Source: Amblyornis subalaris (taxonomy: Eukaryota; Chordata; Aves; Passeriformes; Ptilonorhynchidae). From it: a stretch of 64,000 nucleotides of DNA. Positions 1 to 12,339 of this stretch are shown here, piece after piece. The stretch covers positions 124,001 through 188,000 of the forward strand of contig JACAXG010000303.1 of assembly GCA_018881555.1 (NCBI GenBank). The letters are read 5' to 3'. How positions within the stretch are numbered: the stretch's first letter is position 1; every line of letters begins with the position of its first letter. The notes beneath the pieces are model-generated. The model was not told the DNA's origin. It saw only the letters and a list, made by a program, of their open reading frames with translations, and did not search any database. Both the position numbers and the translations under genes were made by a program.

Positions 1-586
1 TAAAATGTTGATGTAATTTAATTTGTGGAAATCCCTATATTCCATAAATTATTTATTGTCAAGCTTTTTTCTCCTTCAATAAATTCTTTTCACTTAATGC
101 AGTACTTCCACAAAAGATGCCCTTCTGGTGATTTTACCAAAGGATATGTTTCCAGATCTCATTAAATAATAGAACAACACCCTACAAATGTGTTATTCCT
201 CAAAAAATTTTGTTATACAACAAAGCACTCCTTATCCACTGGAAGGATGTTAGTCCAGGAACAGAAAGTATTTACTTTTTTATATACTCGGATAAAGAAA
301 GAAGAAACACAGAAGAAACACATCAGCATTCTCAGCCAGAAGCCTGAAAAAAAGCTCATTTCAGTGATACCTGTGTAGATGTTTTTACTAGTACTGTTAT
401 GTAGGGGCATAAAGTAAAACATTTCTACATACTTTAAGTAGTGTGAAACAAAATATATTGCATTTTGTATGTACGTATATGTGTGTGTAGGAGTGCACAC
501 GCGTATGTATTGTAGACAACACACAGAATACCTACTTCTCAGTCTCAGGCAAATCGCAAGTACCTGTGAGCTGTAAAAGCACTAGA
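1..586. other. AT-rich intergenic sequence, no gene seen
   Basis: I see no exon, RNA gene or recognisable repeat here. A short GT-rich run occurs near 478-495. Short ORFs in this stretch have no family resemblance and no splice or promoter context. Confidence 0.5.
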
Positions 587-905
587 TCATAGGACCATAG
601 AAAAATTAAGGTTGGAAAAGACCTTTAAGATCATCAAGTCCAACCGTCAACCCAGCACCATCACCATGTTCACCACTAAACCATGTCCTCAAGTGCCATA
701 TCCACAGGTTTTTTGAACACTTCGAGTTGGTGACTCCAACAGGGTAGCCTGTTCCAATGCTTTACAACCCTTTCTGTGAAAGAAAAAATCCAAATATCTA
801 ATCTAAACAGCAACTTGAGGCCATTTCTTCTCGTCCTGCCGCTTGTTACCAGGAGAAGACTGATGCCCACCTTACTACAACCTCCTTTAAGGTAGTTGTA
901 GATCT
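587..905 (-). mobile_element. CR1 LINE 3'-end fragment
   Basis: The left edge carries the usual CR1 3' end in antisense (ataggaccatagaaaaatta) followed by the familiar 'aagaccttTaagatcatc...agtccaacc' tail. The minus-strand frame at 676-870 matches the C-terminal end of CR1 ORF2, with the VVKHWNRLP and LEVFKK blocks. It is a 5'-truncated copy, as most CR1 copies are. Stops and gaps show that it is inactive. Confidence 0.85.
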
Positions 906-1023
906 GTTACAGAATGGAATTGTCACCAAACAGCTATAATTTCTTTAAGTGATGGATACATTTGAATAAAACAATCTCTCAACCCTGTAAGTATGCAAAA
1001 TATAAGACTTTGAGATTACTTGG

Positions 1024-2154
1024 TGTCCTGGTTTGAAAGACAGGTGTCTGTCAAGTAAGGTGGGAAACCTTCCTTGGACAGAGGATGACTCCCCTTCCTC
1101 CTCCAAATTACTATACCTTTGAAATTATGGGGCTCTCAGGCAAAGATGTGGTAAAAAGAGTAACAGTTCTTTACTAGGATTATATATCTATCTATATCTG
1201 ACAAGACAGATAAACAGCGACAATAAGAGAACAGACAAACACAGTAACAGTCTGTTGTTTGTCATTGGGCAATTCTCTGTTGATACGGAGAGGCTGCGGT
1301 GACTCCCCCACGGCTGCAGGGGGCGCTGTGGCGCGAGCGCGGCGACCTCTCCCCGTGGCAATGGCGGCTCAGGTGAGAAGGAGAGAGGATATTGCTCCCG
1401 GTGCGAACTCCCAGGGCAGCAGCCCAGCTCAGCACCAACCTCGGCAGCGGGCAGCAAGCAGCGCAGGCAGGCAGGGTTGACTGGGGAGCGATGGACCTCA
1501 GTGTCACCCACCGAGGGGCCAGAGGAAGGCAGGAACAGCAGAGATGAGTAGATTCCGGCACCGACCGACGTCGAGAGAAAACCCAGGCTGGTGGCAGAGA
1601 CGGCAGAGGCGAGCAGCTCCGGGCAGCGACCGGTTACAGCATAACTCTGTCCCCTGTGCCACGGCGGGACCCTCACAGAGATGTCACAGTGCAGGAGTGC
1701 TCTGGAGTGAGCGGGCGGAGACGTCGCAGTGTAGCGGTGTGCCCGGAACGAAACCGGCACTCTGCTGCAAACACAACCATCCTCACCAAACGCCGCGCTG
1801 AGAAGAAGGCAGCAAGCCCAGTCTCCACCCCTCTCTCGCCAAAGTCTTGAAAAGTCCCCCTTCACCTCTTGTCATGATAAGCTGCAGCCTCTGGGGAAAC
1901 AATCCGCTTGCCGACATTTCCAGCTCGTTTCTTTAATTGGGCAAGTTATCCTGGCATCTGGGTTGGGCAAGCGATCCCTTTTGTCCTTAAGTATAACCCA
2001 TTCTGGGTGATCAGTGTGGAATGCAGTTGGACAGACAACTTTCTTTGTTCTTAAGTATTGCTCATTAGTTCCCGGCCAGCCCCTCCCCACCTACACAGCC
2101 TCCCTGCTACATGGGTGAAGAAAAAAAAAATTTTCATTTGTCAAACCCATAACA
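1024..2154 (-). mobile_element. Solo LTR, same family as the provirus at 16.7-24 kb
   Basis: The element starts TGTCCTGG and ends CCCATAACA on the plus strand, the same termini as the two LTRs of the provirus, and can be aligned with them along most of its length (1131 bp). The minus strand is the LTR sense strand. The flanks read CTTGG (1019-1023) and CCTGG (2155-2159), an imperfect 5-bp target duplication. No internal retroviral sequence is attached, so it is a solo LTR left by LTR-LTR recombination. It has a short TATC run near 1181-1197 at the place where the provirus 3' LTR has an expanded one. Confidence 0.85.
1317..1328 (+). promoter_or_regulatory. CTCF-like core motif in solo LTR
   Basis: CAGGGGGCGCTG matches the central core of the vertebrate CTCF consensus. 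The 5' part of the consensus is matched only weakly. The motif is present at the homologous place in both provirus LTRs. Binding is inferred, not shown. Confidence 0.45.
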
Positions 2155-5100
2155 CCTGGGTACTTGAAATATCTGTATCAAACCAACTGGTGCACTAAAG
2201 CATTAGTGCAACTCCATCCAGTATGACACCTCTCCTCATGCTGCTTTGGGTTTCAGTAGAAAAAGGGTTGGTGAAGTGTGTAAACCAAAGTTTAAAAATG
2301 GCAGAAGATGGACTTGAAAGAGATTATTGATGCCATCACTATGGTCTAATGATTTCAAAATAAGTGAGAAGGAAACAGTTTTTGTCTTTCTGAATAAAAA
2401 GTGGTACTAGGAGAGAGGAGGGAGCAGTGGTAAGTAAGTATATCTAGTTACTAGTTAAAATTATGTCCTATTCTCTGAATCTTCATGCAGATCCTAAGAA
2501 AATATCGCTGTTGTTCTATTGAGATAAGAGAGAAAATGTGCCTATTTCTTTCCTTACTTAAGACTTTCTGGCATATGTCCCAGGTACTCTGTGGTAATAC
2601 CTTTTCCATATAGTAGCCATGTTTTACATTATCACAAAAAACACATGCATTTTTAATTAACTCTCTGGAAGTTTACCATGTGTGGCAAAATAAAAGTTAA
2701 ATTAATGAAACAATACAAAGGCTGCCTAGGCTGAGGCCAGCTTTGCTTTTGGTAAAAGCCTGATCTTACTTTGACATACTGTGCTTTAACCAAAGCTGAC
2801 AGCAGTCAACAAAATGTAACAACAGTTTCAGGGAGAAGAGGAGTTTAAAATGCATGTTGGGGGAATGTAGAGGTAATTTGTAACCAAATTTAGTAGGAAG
2901 CAGTTTCAGTGCTTGCAGTTTCTTCCCTTGCTCACTGAAGAATCATGCCTTTTTCTTTCTGTGGCAAAACAACCCATATGCAACTCATTTGCTTTTTGCA
3001 GGTTTACAAGAGAGTGTGACCTATTTCTGACTTCTGCTAAATCCTACCCGTCATTCTCCTCCCTCATTTTGTCTGTTCCCAAAAAGTTGATGGTGGAAAA
3101 ACTTGTCAGAATTTCAAGATTCTGGGTCATATAAAGATGAGAAACTATTGAAACCCAACAACAAAACCTGATACATTATTAGTGGCTTTTAGATTTCCTC
3201 CTCTGTAACCAGACGTTGGTAGTGAATCAGCAAAATAATTTTAAAACTTCTGTTAATGAAGGGAATATAGGCTCTACTGAAGGGTGAAAGGAGAATTAAT
3301 AAATTGGGTTTTTAACAGAATAGTTGAAAATAAGTATAAAGAACAAATAAGAATGGGAGGGGGAAGCAGATATGCAGAGATGGAACACATGAAGGGGAAC
3401 ACATAACTGAGGCAAAAGGAAAAAAAGGAAAAACCAACAAAACCACAACGCAGATGTGAGTACAAGAAAGCTGTATTTTGTCTTTTACACTTTGAAAGTG
3501 TAGTTTGATGAAAGACAAAATGCAACAAAGCCGTATTGCATGCATTTTAAATATCATCTGGATAAAAGTCACAATTCTCTACCAAATGAATCTATCCATT
3601 CACATTAAGAAACACAGATACTACTTTCTCATTGTGTTTAGATTTTAGTTCAATGTTATTAAAAACGTGATTGTGATTGTCTTCTGTATTTAAAAAATTT
3701 TTCCTTGGGAAAGCTTCTCACAACAGGTGTCCACCTTCCAAGTCACTTCAATATTTATTTTAATGTGAAGTGGGTTGCCATCTATGTCAATTTTATAAGC
3801 TAAGTGTAACAGTAAATTTGCCTTGCATTTAATATTGATGGAAACTTATTGGTAAAAGAGCTACCAGAAACACAACCATAAGGACTATCGGTTCTAGTTG
3901 CTTGTTTGGTCAGGAAACATAAGCAATATGTAACCAGATATACACTGTTAGGCTAGTCAGATCCATGAGAGTTGAATTGGGAGGGCTGTGCTCATGCGAC
4001 AAGAGCCACAGTCTACAGACCTTTTAATAGCTGTCAGATATTTTTGATTATGAGACATTCCACAATCCATAAGGCAGACTGAAAATTGTTAAATGCATAA
4101 TTTCCTACAAATTGCCTGCTAGATTTTAGTGGATACTATTTGAAATATCTATGATCATTTGTGTTTCATCTCATGTGCCTAGTATATTAGCTTTTAAAGT
4201 ATGCATGTAATACTTCTATGTGATAAATTTATGAATTTTTTGCTTTGTTTTTATCTTAACAGAGAATGTTTTGGTTAAAACTCTGAATTTTAAGATCAGA
4301 GCTTAAAGCACAGATTTCTGATCTGCATTCACATTAGCAGATACATAGTAGTAAGCCAGATACATGATAAAATTGTGTTTTTTTAATCTTTGAGGAAGAC
4401 AGAGAGTCTGACTTCCAGTGTAGAGAAATGCATTTTAAGTGCCCTGCTTTTATGGTTATTCATTATGTATCTTATTGAAGAGAAAATATAAATATTTTCA
4501 CAAGGTGAAATGCTCAGGAATATGACATATTTAAAAATATTAACACCTTTGGAAAAAGAACCAAGCTATAATACTTCTAAATTAGTGCCAAAAATAGATG
4601 TGAAAAGTTCTGAAAACCTGTATTTGCTGGTGCCTGGTTTCCTCCCAGAAGAGACATATGCAGATAGGAACACTTTTTGTGTATTTGAAAACATAAAAGG
4701 CAAACTGCAACATTAGGACACCAAGATAACATTGATTTCCATAGCATTAAAACGAAGTTCAAAACAGAACTTTCCGTGAAACTCAACAAGATAAATTTCG
4801 CACAAGATTATTTGCTAATGCAAATCTTCTTACAAAGCTTTGGACTTTTCAATTCACATTTAGACCATAGTCCTCAAACTTTCATTCTTTTATAAAAACT
4901 TCTCAAAAATTCAGCAGAAACACATTTGACGCATTTAATTGATACTGTAGAACAAGGCACTTATGCTTACCATATTTTTTAACAAAGCAATCACACGTGT
5001 ATGTAAAATTGGGGGGGTTGTTTCCAGCAAATTTTCAGTTTTATGGCAACACAGTGTGTTACCAAATGACTGATTGAACCTTTTTCCTTTTGGGAAAGAG

Positions 5101-7859
5101 CAAATACGAAGGCTAATCATGGATACCAGAAAAGTTGTCTGTTGGGTTCCCTGCATAGGGTAGCATCCTGACCTTTTGGTTTTTTGAAAAAACTCCCAGG
5201 AACTGAAGTGTCTCATATGAATGACAGCTAAATGTAAAAACAAAAAGTATTTGTTTGCCCAACAGAAATGAATATTTCTGAGAAGCATTTTCAGTCCTGC
5301 AGAACGTGGACCTGAAACACCTGGAAGTTCAGGTTAAGGGTATTCAGTAATCCTAAAAATCATGCTACTTTTTTAAAGTCAGTTCTTTAAACAAGAGCTT
5401 GAGGTGAAAGCACAATGATCATTACTGTTTTTTCAGATCTTTTCTTTAGAAAAAACATAAAATTATATTAAAATAAGACTCTCTATAGTAGAGCAGATGT
5501 TCATCTAGCAAAGTAGACTCTTTCCAACAGCTGATGACAAGAGATTAAAAGAATATACTAAAAAAAGGTAAGTAAACATACATCAACACTTGGCAGACTA
5601 CTTCCCCATCTTCCGGTGATTTGCAGCTCTGTGTCACCATTGATATGCTTCTTTTTACCAGCTTCTATTAAAGAATCTGTTGTTTTCTGAACTACAGAAG
5701 TTCCTTGCATCCATGATGTCCTGTGACAAGGAGCTCTGTAGCAAAACTGCATCTTGTAAGAAGAAATACCTCTTTCTCTTGGGTTCAGAAGTTCAATTTA
5801 ACTTATTTCATATGATACCCTATAGTTCTTACGTTGAAAGAAGTGGTTAGTCCTTATTCACCTTTTCCACAACACTCCATCGTGTTCTCTCATGCTCATC
5901 TCTTTTGAGATAATAACAAACATATTAACAGAATATATTTCTTTGTCCTGTATATGGAAGCTGTTTCATATCTGAGCATCTTTATTGTTCTATTGCCAAT
6001 TTTGCTGCCCATTTGTTTAAGGAAGACAGAAGGAGAGTTGCAGTATGCTCCAGAATATGGGCACCTTAGATTAAAAAAAGTGCTTTCTTTTCATTCTCCT
6101 TTCTCCCTAAATCATCTCTAAAGTCATTTTGCTTTGTTGGTCATCACCGAATATTGAGCTGGTATTTCCTTAGTAGTATTTCTGAACAGTAACTGTTTAG
6201 AGCCTGTAACTGTGTACATAAACTTTACTTTGGATTTCCCAACAACCTGTAAGTACTATGTGCTATCGCAATTACATCAGTAAGCTTTTAAGAGCTGCCT
6301 TTCAGATTGTTCGTCTTCTCTTCTAAAAAGCAAGTTTCTGTTCTGTATCAATTGCGAAATAGGAGCCATGCAAAAATTATAACCTTTGCAATACAGTAGC
6401 CCTTCAAAGAGAATAGGCCATCAGTTCCCTATTGTCTCCTCAAATACTGTCATTTAATTTTAGATAAGCAATGAGGAGAAAAAAAAGGCAGGAAAAAATG
6501 CCTAATAAAGTATATAGTATGCTGAAGGCAAGACATTGTTCTCAGTGCAAGCTTGCCATTCTTTGTACACAGGAGGCTACTCAGTCAGGGAAGTTCTTTT
6601 CTGCTGACTCTTTAATTTTCCGTCAAGTTCTCTTGCTACCAATCTTATGTTTCTCTCTTGCTTTTTGGTTCCACTCCCTTAGCCTGTTTTCTATTTTATT
6701 GCAGTAGAGGCATATTTACTAAGCCAGGGAGATGTACATGTTGGACTGACACTAACATAATTAAATCCTACCTCTGCAAAATTCCATGGAGCAAGCTGCA
6801 TGGAAAAGAGGACACAGGGGGGGAAAAAAAAAAAGAAAGAAAAATACTACAGCTAGAAACATACTTAATGTTTGTACATAATGCATCCAAAACTCAGACA
6901 AGCAAAGATATCTTAGACAATGATTTCTCAGCCGAAACTTCAGGCTGGGCATACTGAAGGTGTAATATTTGTCCAAGTAATTTTCTCCCTTTCTGAATTA
7001 GACGGAGCACAGACTTAATAGAGATTAAAAACTTAACTGAAGTCAGCTCCTGGGAAAAAAACAACGCTACCGTTGCAGGGGTCTACAAGAAAAACCTCAC
7101 AACCAAACCTTTAGAGAATCAGAGGTAATGACTGCACAGAAAAATCTTGCTGGCTTTATGTATGACAGAGCCTGTCTACAAGACCTATTTGGACAATATT
7201 TTCCATAAAGCCTGGTGTTTCCTACCATATATTTACACTTTTTACAAGCATAATGAATCACCAATGACGCTGAGCTAATATAATGATTAGACCTTTTCAG
7301 GGGTGAAGACTAAAATTCAGATGAGGCCGAAGCAATGCAGCAGCTTTCATCAGCCCCTGCTGCAGTGGTGAGCTTCACGCAGGCTTTGGACTAAACCTCC
7401 ACCTGTACATGGACCAGATTAATGCTCCAATCCTAAGGAATTAAGAAAGGAAACAAAAGTTGGACTTAGGAAACAAAACCATAAATGTGTATGATGAGAG
7501 CTGCTTATACTTTCACAAAAAGTTTTCTTGAGCGAGACTGGTCAGAACAAAAAGCTGTATGAGACTGGGAAAACCTGTGTCCTCTCCTTGAAGCGCTCAG
7601 CAATTGGACATAAACTCTTAGACATTCACATTCCACCTAACCAAAAAGGCAAAAAGCGGGGTACGGTTGTTTCCCAAAGCTAAGGATGCTCAAAGTCAAA
7701 TCTCTTGCTATGCAAAAAGGACTGTGATACAGTTATAGAGATTAATAGGATATTTTTTATTTTACTTCATTTGTTATGTAATGTCTTAACACTTTTGACA
7801 TTACTGTTTCAAATCATACACCTTTCAGGAGATAAAAAGCAGATCGTATATGTGAATTA
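2155..7859. other. Unique AT-rich intergenic stretch
   Basis: Read on both strands, I find no exon with plausible splice sites and family similarity, no RNA gene and no clear repeat. It holds only short AT-rich ORFs and homopolymer runs, such as the G then A run at about 6818-6840. Confidence 0.45.
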
Positions 7860-8199
7860 TTGCACTGGGGAGGAGTCAGAGAAACAGACCTGCAGACACC
7901 TGAGTCAGTGCAGAAGGAGAGGTTGGAGGTGCTCCAGGTGCTGGGGCAGAGATTCCCCTGTAGCCCCTGGTGCAGACCATGGTGAAGCAGCTGTTCTCCT
8001 GCAGCCTTTGGAGGTCCACAGGACAGCTGAGATCCACCTGCAGCCTGTGGAGGAGCCCGAGGCTGGAGCAGGGGGATGCTTGAAGGAGGCTGTGATCCTG
8101 TGGGAAGCCTGCGCTGGAGCAGGCTTCTGTGAGTTGAGGAGTGGAGGGTTAGAGTGGCTGGGTGGATACCTGACATCCAGCCAAGGCCAACCCACTACA
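7860..8199 (+). mobile_element. Truncated LTR fragment, family of the 35-36 kb LTR
   Basis: The GC-richer segment holds repeated 'gtggagg...ctgcagccc' style units ('ggaggtccacagg', 'cacctgcagcctgtggagga'). It ends with the 'ccaaggccaacccactaca' terminus that mirrors the left end of the LTR at 35,052. Its orientation is opposite to that copy. The 5' part (the TGTATTGG-type end) is missing and there is an internal deletion after about 8130. The 168-aa ORF across it is an artefact of the repeat's GC-rich composition. Confidence 0.7.
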
Positions 8200-9712
8200 A
8201 TTACATATTAACTTAATCTTCAATGGTGTGTCATTTTAACGGCAAGACTTAAGAGAGGCTTCTGCCTGTTTCTTTTGCGTCTTTGATAACGGCTTACCTT
8301 TGGTCCGCTTCATAAGTCTCTCACATGTAACCAGAGAAGGAAGACACTTTTCCAGAATCAAATAAATGTGACAATAAATCATAAATTGTTTAAAAGCCAG
8401 AGTGTACAGAAATCACTTTCACTTTTAAAACCTCTTCTCCAAGGCAAAACATTGACTTCATGTAGAGATAATGAATTAAATATGAATGGACACAAATATC
8501 TTTGCATACTGTTATTTTGTATCCCTTCTCATAGAATATTGTTGAATTTAAACCTGATCCATTTATCTTGTGTAGCAAATACTCAGGAATGTGTTGCTAT
8601 ATACAAATCTAAAGGATTATTCAGCAGTAATGACTCTTCTTTTTCTAAATGTATGACTTTATTTGGTCTTCAGAGTTTAAGCTTTAGTTTACTATTCATC
8701 TGTCATCCCCCCAAAAAGGAATCCAATTTTATCTGATGTATTTACAATTCAGTGTCTAAGTTTCTTGTGAGATACTACACAAATATATTCAAACAGCCTT
8801 AATATTTGCCTTGGAAAGTCTACAGCTCTACAATTAAGATTCAAAATATGCCTATCAACTTAATAACAGAGATTGCTGACTGGTACAATGAAAGACATGA
8901 GAAGTGAATGGCTCCCATATGTCTCATGGGTGCTAATCCTGAAACTCCATAATCACATTTTATAGGGAAATATTAGTAATCACTTTACTACTGATTGGAA
9001 AAAAAATGTTAATGTGGCTGACAACTCCTCATCACTATTGGTTAGTGCCATATTCCAGTTCAAACCTGGAGTGAAACACATACTTGTTAACTGGAATAGC
9101 TTGCCAGGGGAATGGAGTTTCTTCCTCCTTATAAAAGAATTTCATTTGCATCTTGGTATACATGATGTCCTTTTCACTAACCATATTTTCAAATGTTCCC
9201 TCAATGAGGAAGGCAGACAGCTACAAACTTTCTTACTTTGTGAATAAAATGCCAACTTTTTCATATGCAGTTAACAATACCCAAAACTTCACACAAAGCC
9301 TGTTCCTTTCTTTTGACTAGTTTTGAGCTAGAATTCAAGTTAGAGAAGTATCTAAGATCTGAATAGAACTGCCAGGTGAATGCCACTTTCTTGGATGTGA
9401 ACATGGCCAGGAATAAGAGAGCACTGGAAAAGATGATTCCTAGACTTTGCACAGGAACTAGAAAGAAGAGAACTGAGGACAAAGTTCTCCATGGCTTAAG
9501 GCTCTTCTGAACATTTAGATAACACTAGCAATGAAAAAGCTGCATCTTACTGTGGACTGGGTAAATCTAAATCAGGAGACTGCTACATTTGATGTCTGGC
9601 TGACAAACATATTTAATCTTTCTTTTTAATGGAATAAACATACAAATGGAATAAACTCAGAGAAGCTGTGGATAGAGGTCAAAGGTGTAATCTCTCATGT
9701 TATATACATCAA
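8200..9712. other. Intergenic, nothing recognised
   Basis: AT-rich sequence with no repeat or exon that I can name. A 122-aa ORF at 8368-8736 has no recognisable domain and looks like chance. Confidence 0.45.
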
Positions 9713-9781
9713 GGTACCTATTTGTTACAACCTCAGGCACCTATTTGTTACGACCTCAGGCACCTGTCCTTGACAGCCTCA
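9713..9781. repeat. 23-bp tandem repeat, three copies
   Basis: Three head-to-tail 23-bp units lie at 9713-9735, 9736-9758 and 9759-9781. Units 1 and 2 differ at two positions; unit 3 is more diverged but keeps 'GG.ACCT' at its start and 'CCTCA' at its end. This is a minisatellite-like local duplication with no coding context. Confidence 0.85.
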
Positions 9782-12006
9782 AGACCCAGCATGCAGAATC
9801 TCAGAACAGGTCCTGTAAGTAGCAGCACATAAGTCCATGTGGAAACTCAAGCACATTTGGTGTTGTCAGCTCCCATGACTGTTTAATTGGCTTGAAGTTT
9901 GATTACATTTGCTTCACAGTCTCTAGATTCTCTTATTGTCTTTAGAATGCTATGGTTACAGCAGAATCTAAGCTTGCTTTTAAAAATTAAGTACTTTAGC
10001 TTCTGTTTTGAAGCTGGACTTTGACAATATAACTTGTGTGTCCATTGAAGGTTCAAAACACAAGAGGCAAATCAAGAGGACCAGGCTTGGGTTAGTTTGT
10101 ATTGTGGTAGAGGGATAAATTCAAGAGTTTTTGTGGTCCAACATATGTTTTCTATATATTGGATTGGTATATTAAAAAGTTTACTGGCCTTTCCTTGTTG
10201 AAAAGACTCATAAACATCCTCTGTGAAATAGATCTTGTACAAAACTTTATAGAAGGCATTTTATTTAGAATTAAGTTCCAAACTTAGTTCTATCTATCTT
10301 ATCTAAAAACCAGCTTTATAGGCCTCTCTAAGTTTATCTGATCAATAATGATCTGGGTCACAATGCATTATGGTTTTCCTCTGATTCTGCCAGTATTGTC
10401 TCACAAACAGTACAGTCATTAAATACTACTTAAAGGATAGCAGAGACCCAACAGGATACAGACTCTTTTTGAGTCAACTTCAACCAGCACTCCCGCAGAT
10501 TAAAAGAATGATGGATTTGTTTTATGAAGTCAACTGAAAACAAAGTACAGAGGAATTACCTGATGCCACTGCGAGGAAGTGAAGACAAGCAATCTTCTCA
10601 GTCCAATTCAATACAAACTGGTGTCTGTTTTGCAACCATTACTGTCCTTTCTAATATTCCCAGCAGAAAGGTCAAGCCCAGGAAGATTAAATACATCTTT
10701 TTGGAGTCTACCCATTCTGGTCCTTAAGTCATTAACATGGTCAGTCAATACCACTGATGAACTCTTACAAGGAAATATGTAAAATGACAAGGAAATCAGA
10801 AAAAAAAACCCCAAACACTCAAGTTCAACTACATATTTGAAATACAAGTATAAATTCATCTAAAGGGGTAATATAATTTGCCAGTGTTCTGCCGAGATAA
10901 ATTTCTACATTCTTAGAGCACTCAAACCCAGAGGCTTTCCATTGAACTGCAGACTGTGTTAGATAATCTGCTGTATTTTTTAGGGTAGCAGGTTAAATGG
11001 ATTAATATCTGGTAATTCAGGTATATGTCAGCAGAAGGGCATAAAGAATGTCAGAAAGCATTCAAATGTAATCCAATCTGAAAATACTTTACAATAATCC
11101 ATTGTTTTAGCATAGTTTTGTTTCACTATCAACATTTGCCTTTTGTTACTGCTTCAGATTGCTGCTTCTAGGCATAAGAAAATGAATTATACAAACATTA
11201 AATATAAATGTTGTTAAACAGATATAAAGAAATATTCTTTAAATACAAGTTTATGCTTCTATTCTTACATTCTTATAGCTATTAGCTTCCCGAAACCTTT
11301 GTTATATGAATTTACACAGGACAGCACATGGGAAAACAGAAAAACAAAGGCAGGTGTTTGCAGATTTACCCTTCTCAAGAAAGCCCAGTACAATATATTA
11401 ATGAAGTTTTGAATGTCACACTACTGTGTTACATTAAACACGTTTGAAAATTAAGAGTCAGCATACATAAATAAAGTTATGCTGGGTCTAATTTCATCTG
11501 TGCAATTGAAAGCATGATTGCAGGTCTAATTCAAAGGATGTGCACAACTCAATTTACTGATCCTACTTTGAGAAGAATCTTAGGAAAATATGAAAGAATT
11601 TAAATAAAATTCTCAATGATACAATACATCAACAGTTCTAGGTCTACTTTGGCTGTAACTGGGTTAGAAACTTCTGAAGTCATGGCCACTGCTTTCAGTT
11701 AGTTGTGCATAGTTTTTGAAAATGGTAATTTTTTTCCCTGTAGCTGGTAAATATAAGACAACAGAATGTAGAAAATTCAAGTGTGGTCAGGCTGAATGAT
11801 CATTTTTATCAAGGATTTTGACTGTCCTAACCAGCTATATCAGAATCTGTTTCTGTGCAGTATTGTAAAACATGTATGAAGACCTGAGGCAGCTCGGCAT
11901 CTTGTAATAAGGAGGCCACATCCTTATCCTCCTCACCAAGGCCATCAGAAATGTAAGCAATAGCTTTGGAGAGAGCTCATTACAAAGCTTTAGACTTTGC
12001 ATTAGG
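9782..12006. other. Intergenic, nothing recognised
   Basis: AT-rich sequence without a supported gene or repeat. Confidence 0.45.
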
Positions 12007-12014
12007 GTTTAGTC

Positions 12015-12331
12015 CAGCGCTCTCCAAAGTATGTGTGTGGCAGGAGGAAGTACACCCAGGAAGTGTGCCAGACAATCCACTGGAGTGAAGGAATATGGGC
12101 TTAAGAACTAACAAATAAAATAAAATATTTTTAAGATAAGTGTTTGTTTCATCTTTATGTCATACTGTTTTAATTTCTATTTTTGTAAATGTTTTATAAT
12201 GTACCTAATACATTAATAGAATAGTATATGTATACCATTTATAAACAAATATGTATGCATCTATTAGGGGCGCATGCTCAAAAAGGTCTTACTGATAGAG
12301 ATGCATGATCAAAAATGTTTGAAGGTCACCG
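12015..12331. mobile_element. hAT-like non-autonomous DNA transposon (MITE)
   Basis: The left end reads CAGCGCTCTCCAAA. The right end, reverse-complemented, reads CGGTGACCTTCAAA: 9 of 14 positions agree, with the conserved C.G.G...CT.CAAA pattern of hAT/Charlie terminal inverted repeats. The flanks gtttagtc (12007-12014) and gtctagcc (12332-12339) form an 8-bp target duplication with 6 matches, the size typical of hAT. At 317 bp with no transposase frame it is non-autonomous, and the divergence suggests an old insertion. Confidence 0.6.
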
Positions 12332-12339
12332 GTCTAGCC

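Noticed and set aside
1188..1865. 225-codon minus ORF
   Set aside because: Lies wholly inside the solo LTR; its GC-rich text and its counterparts in the provirus LTRs show it is non-coding repeat sequence.
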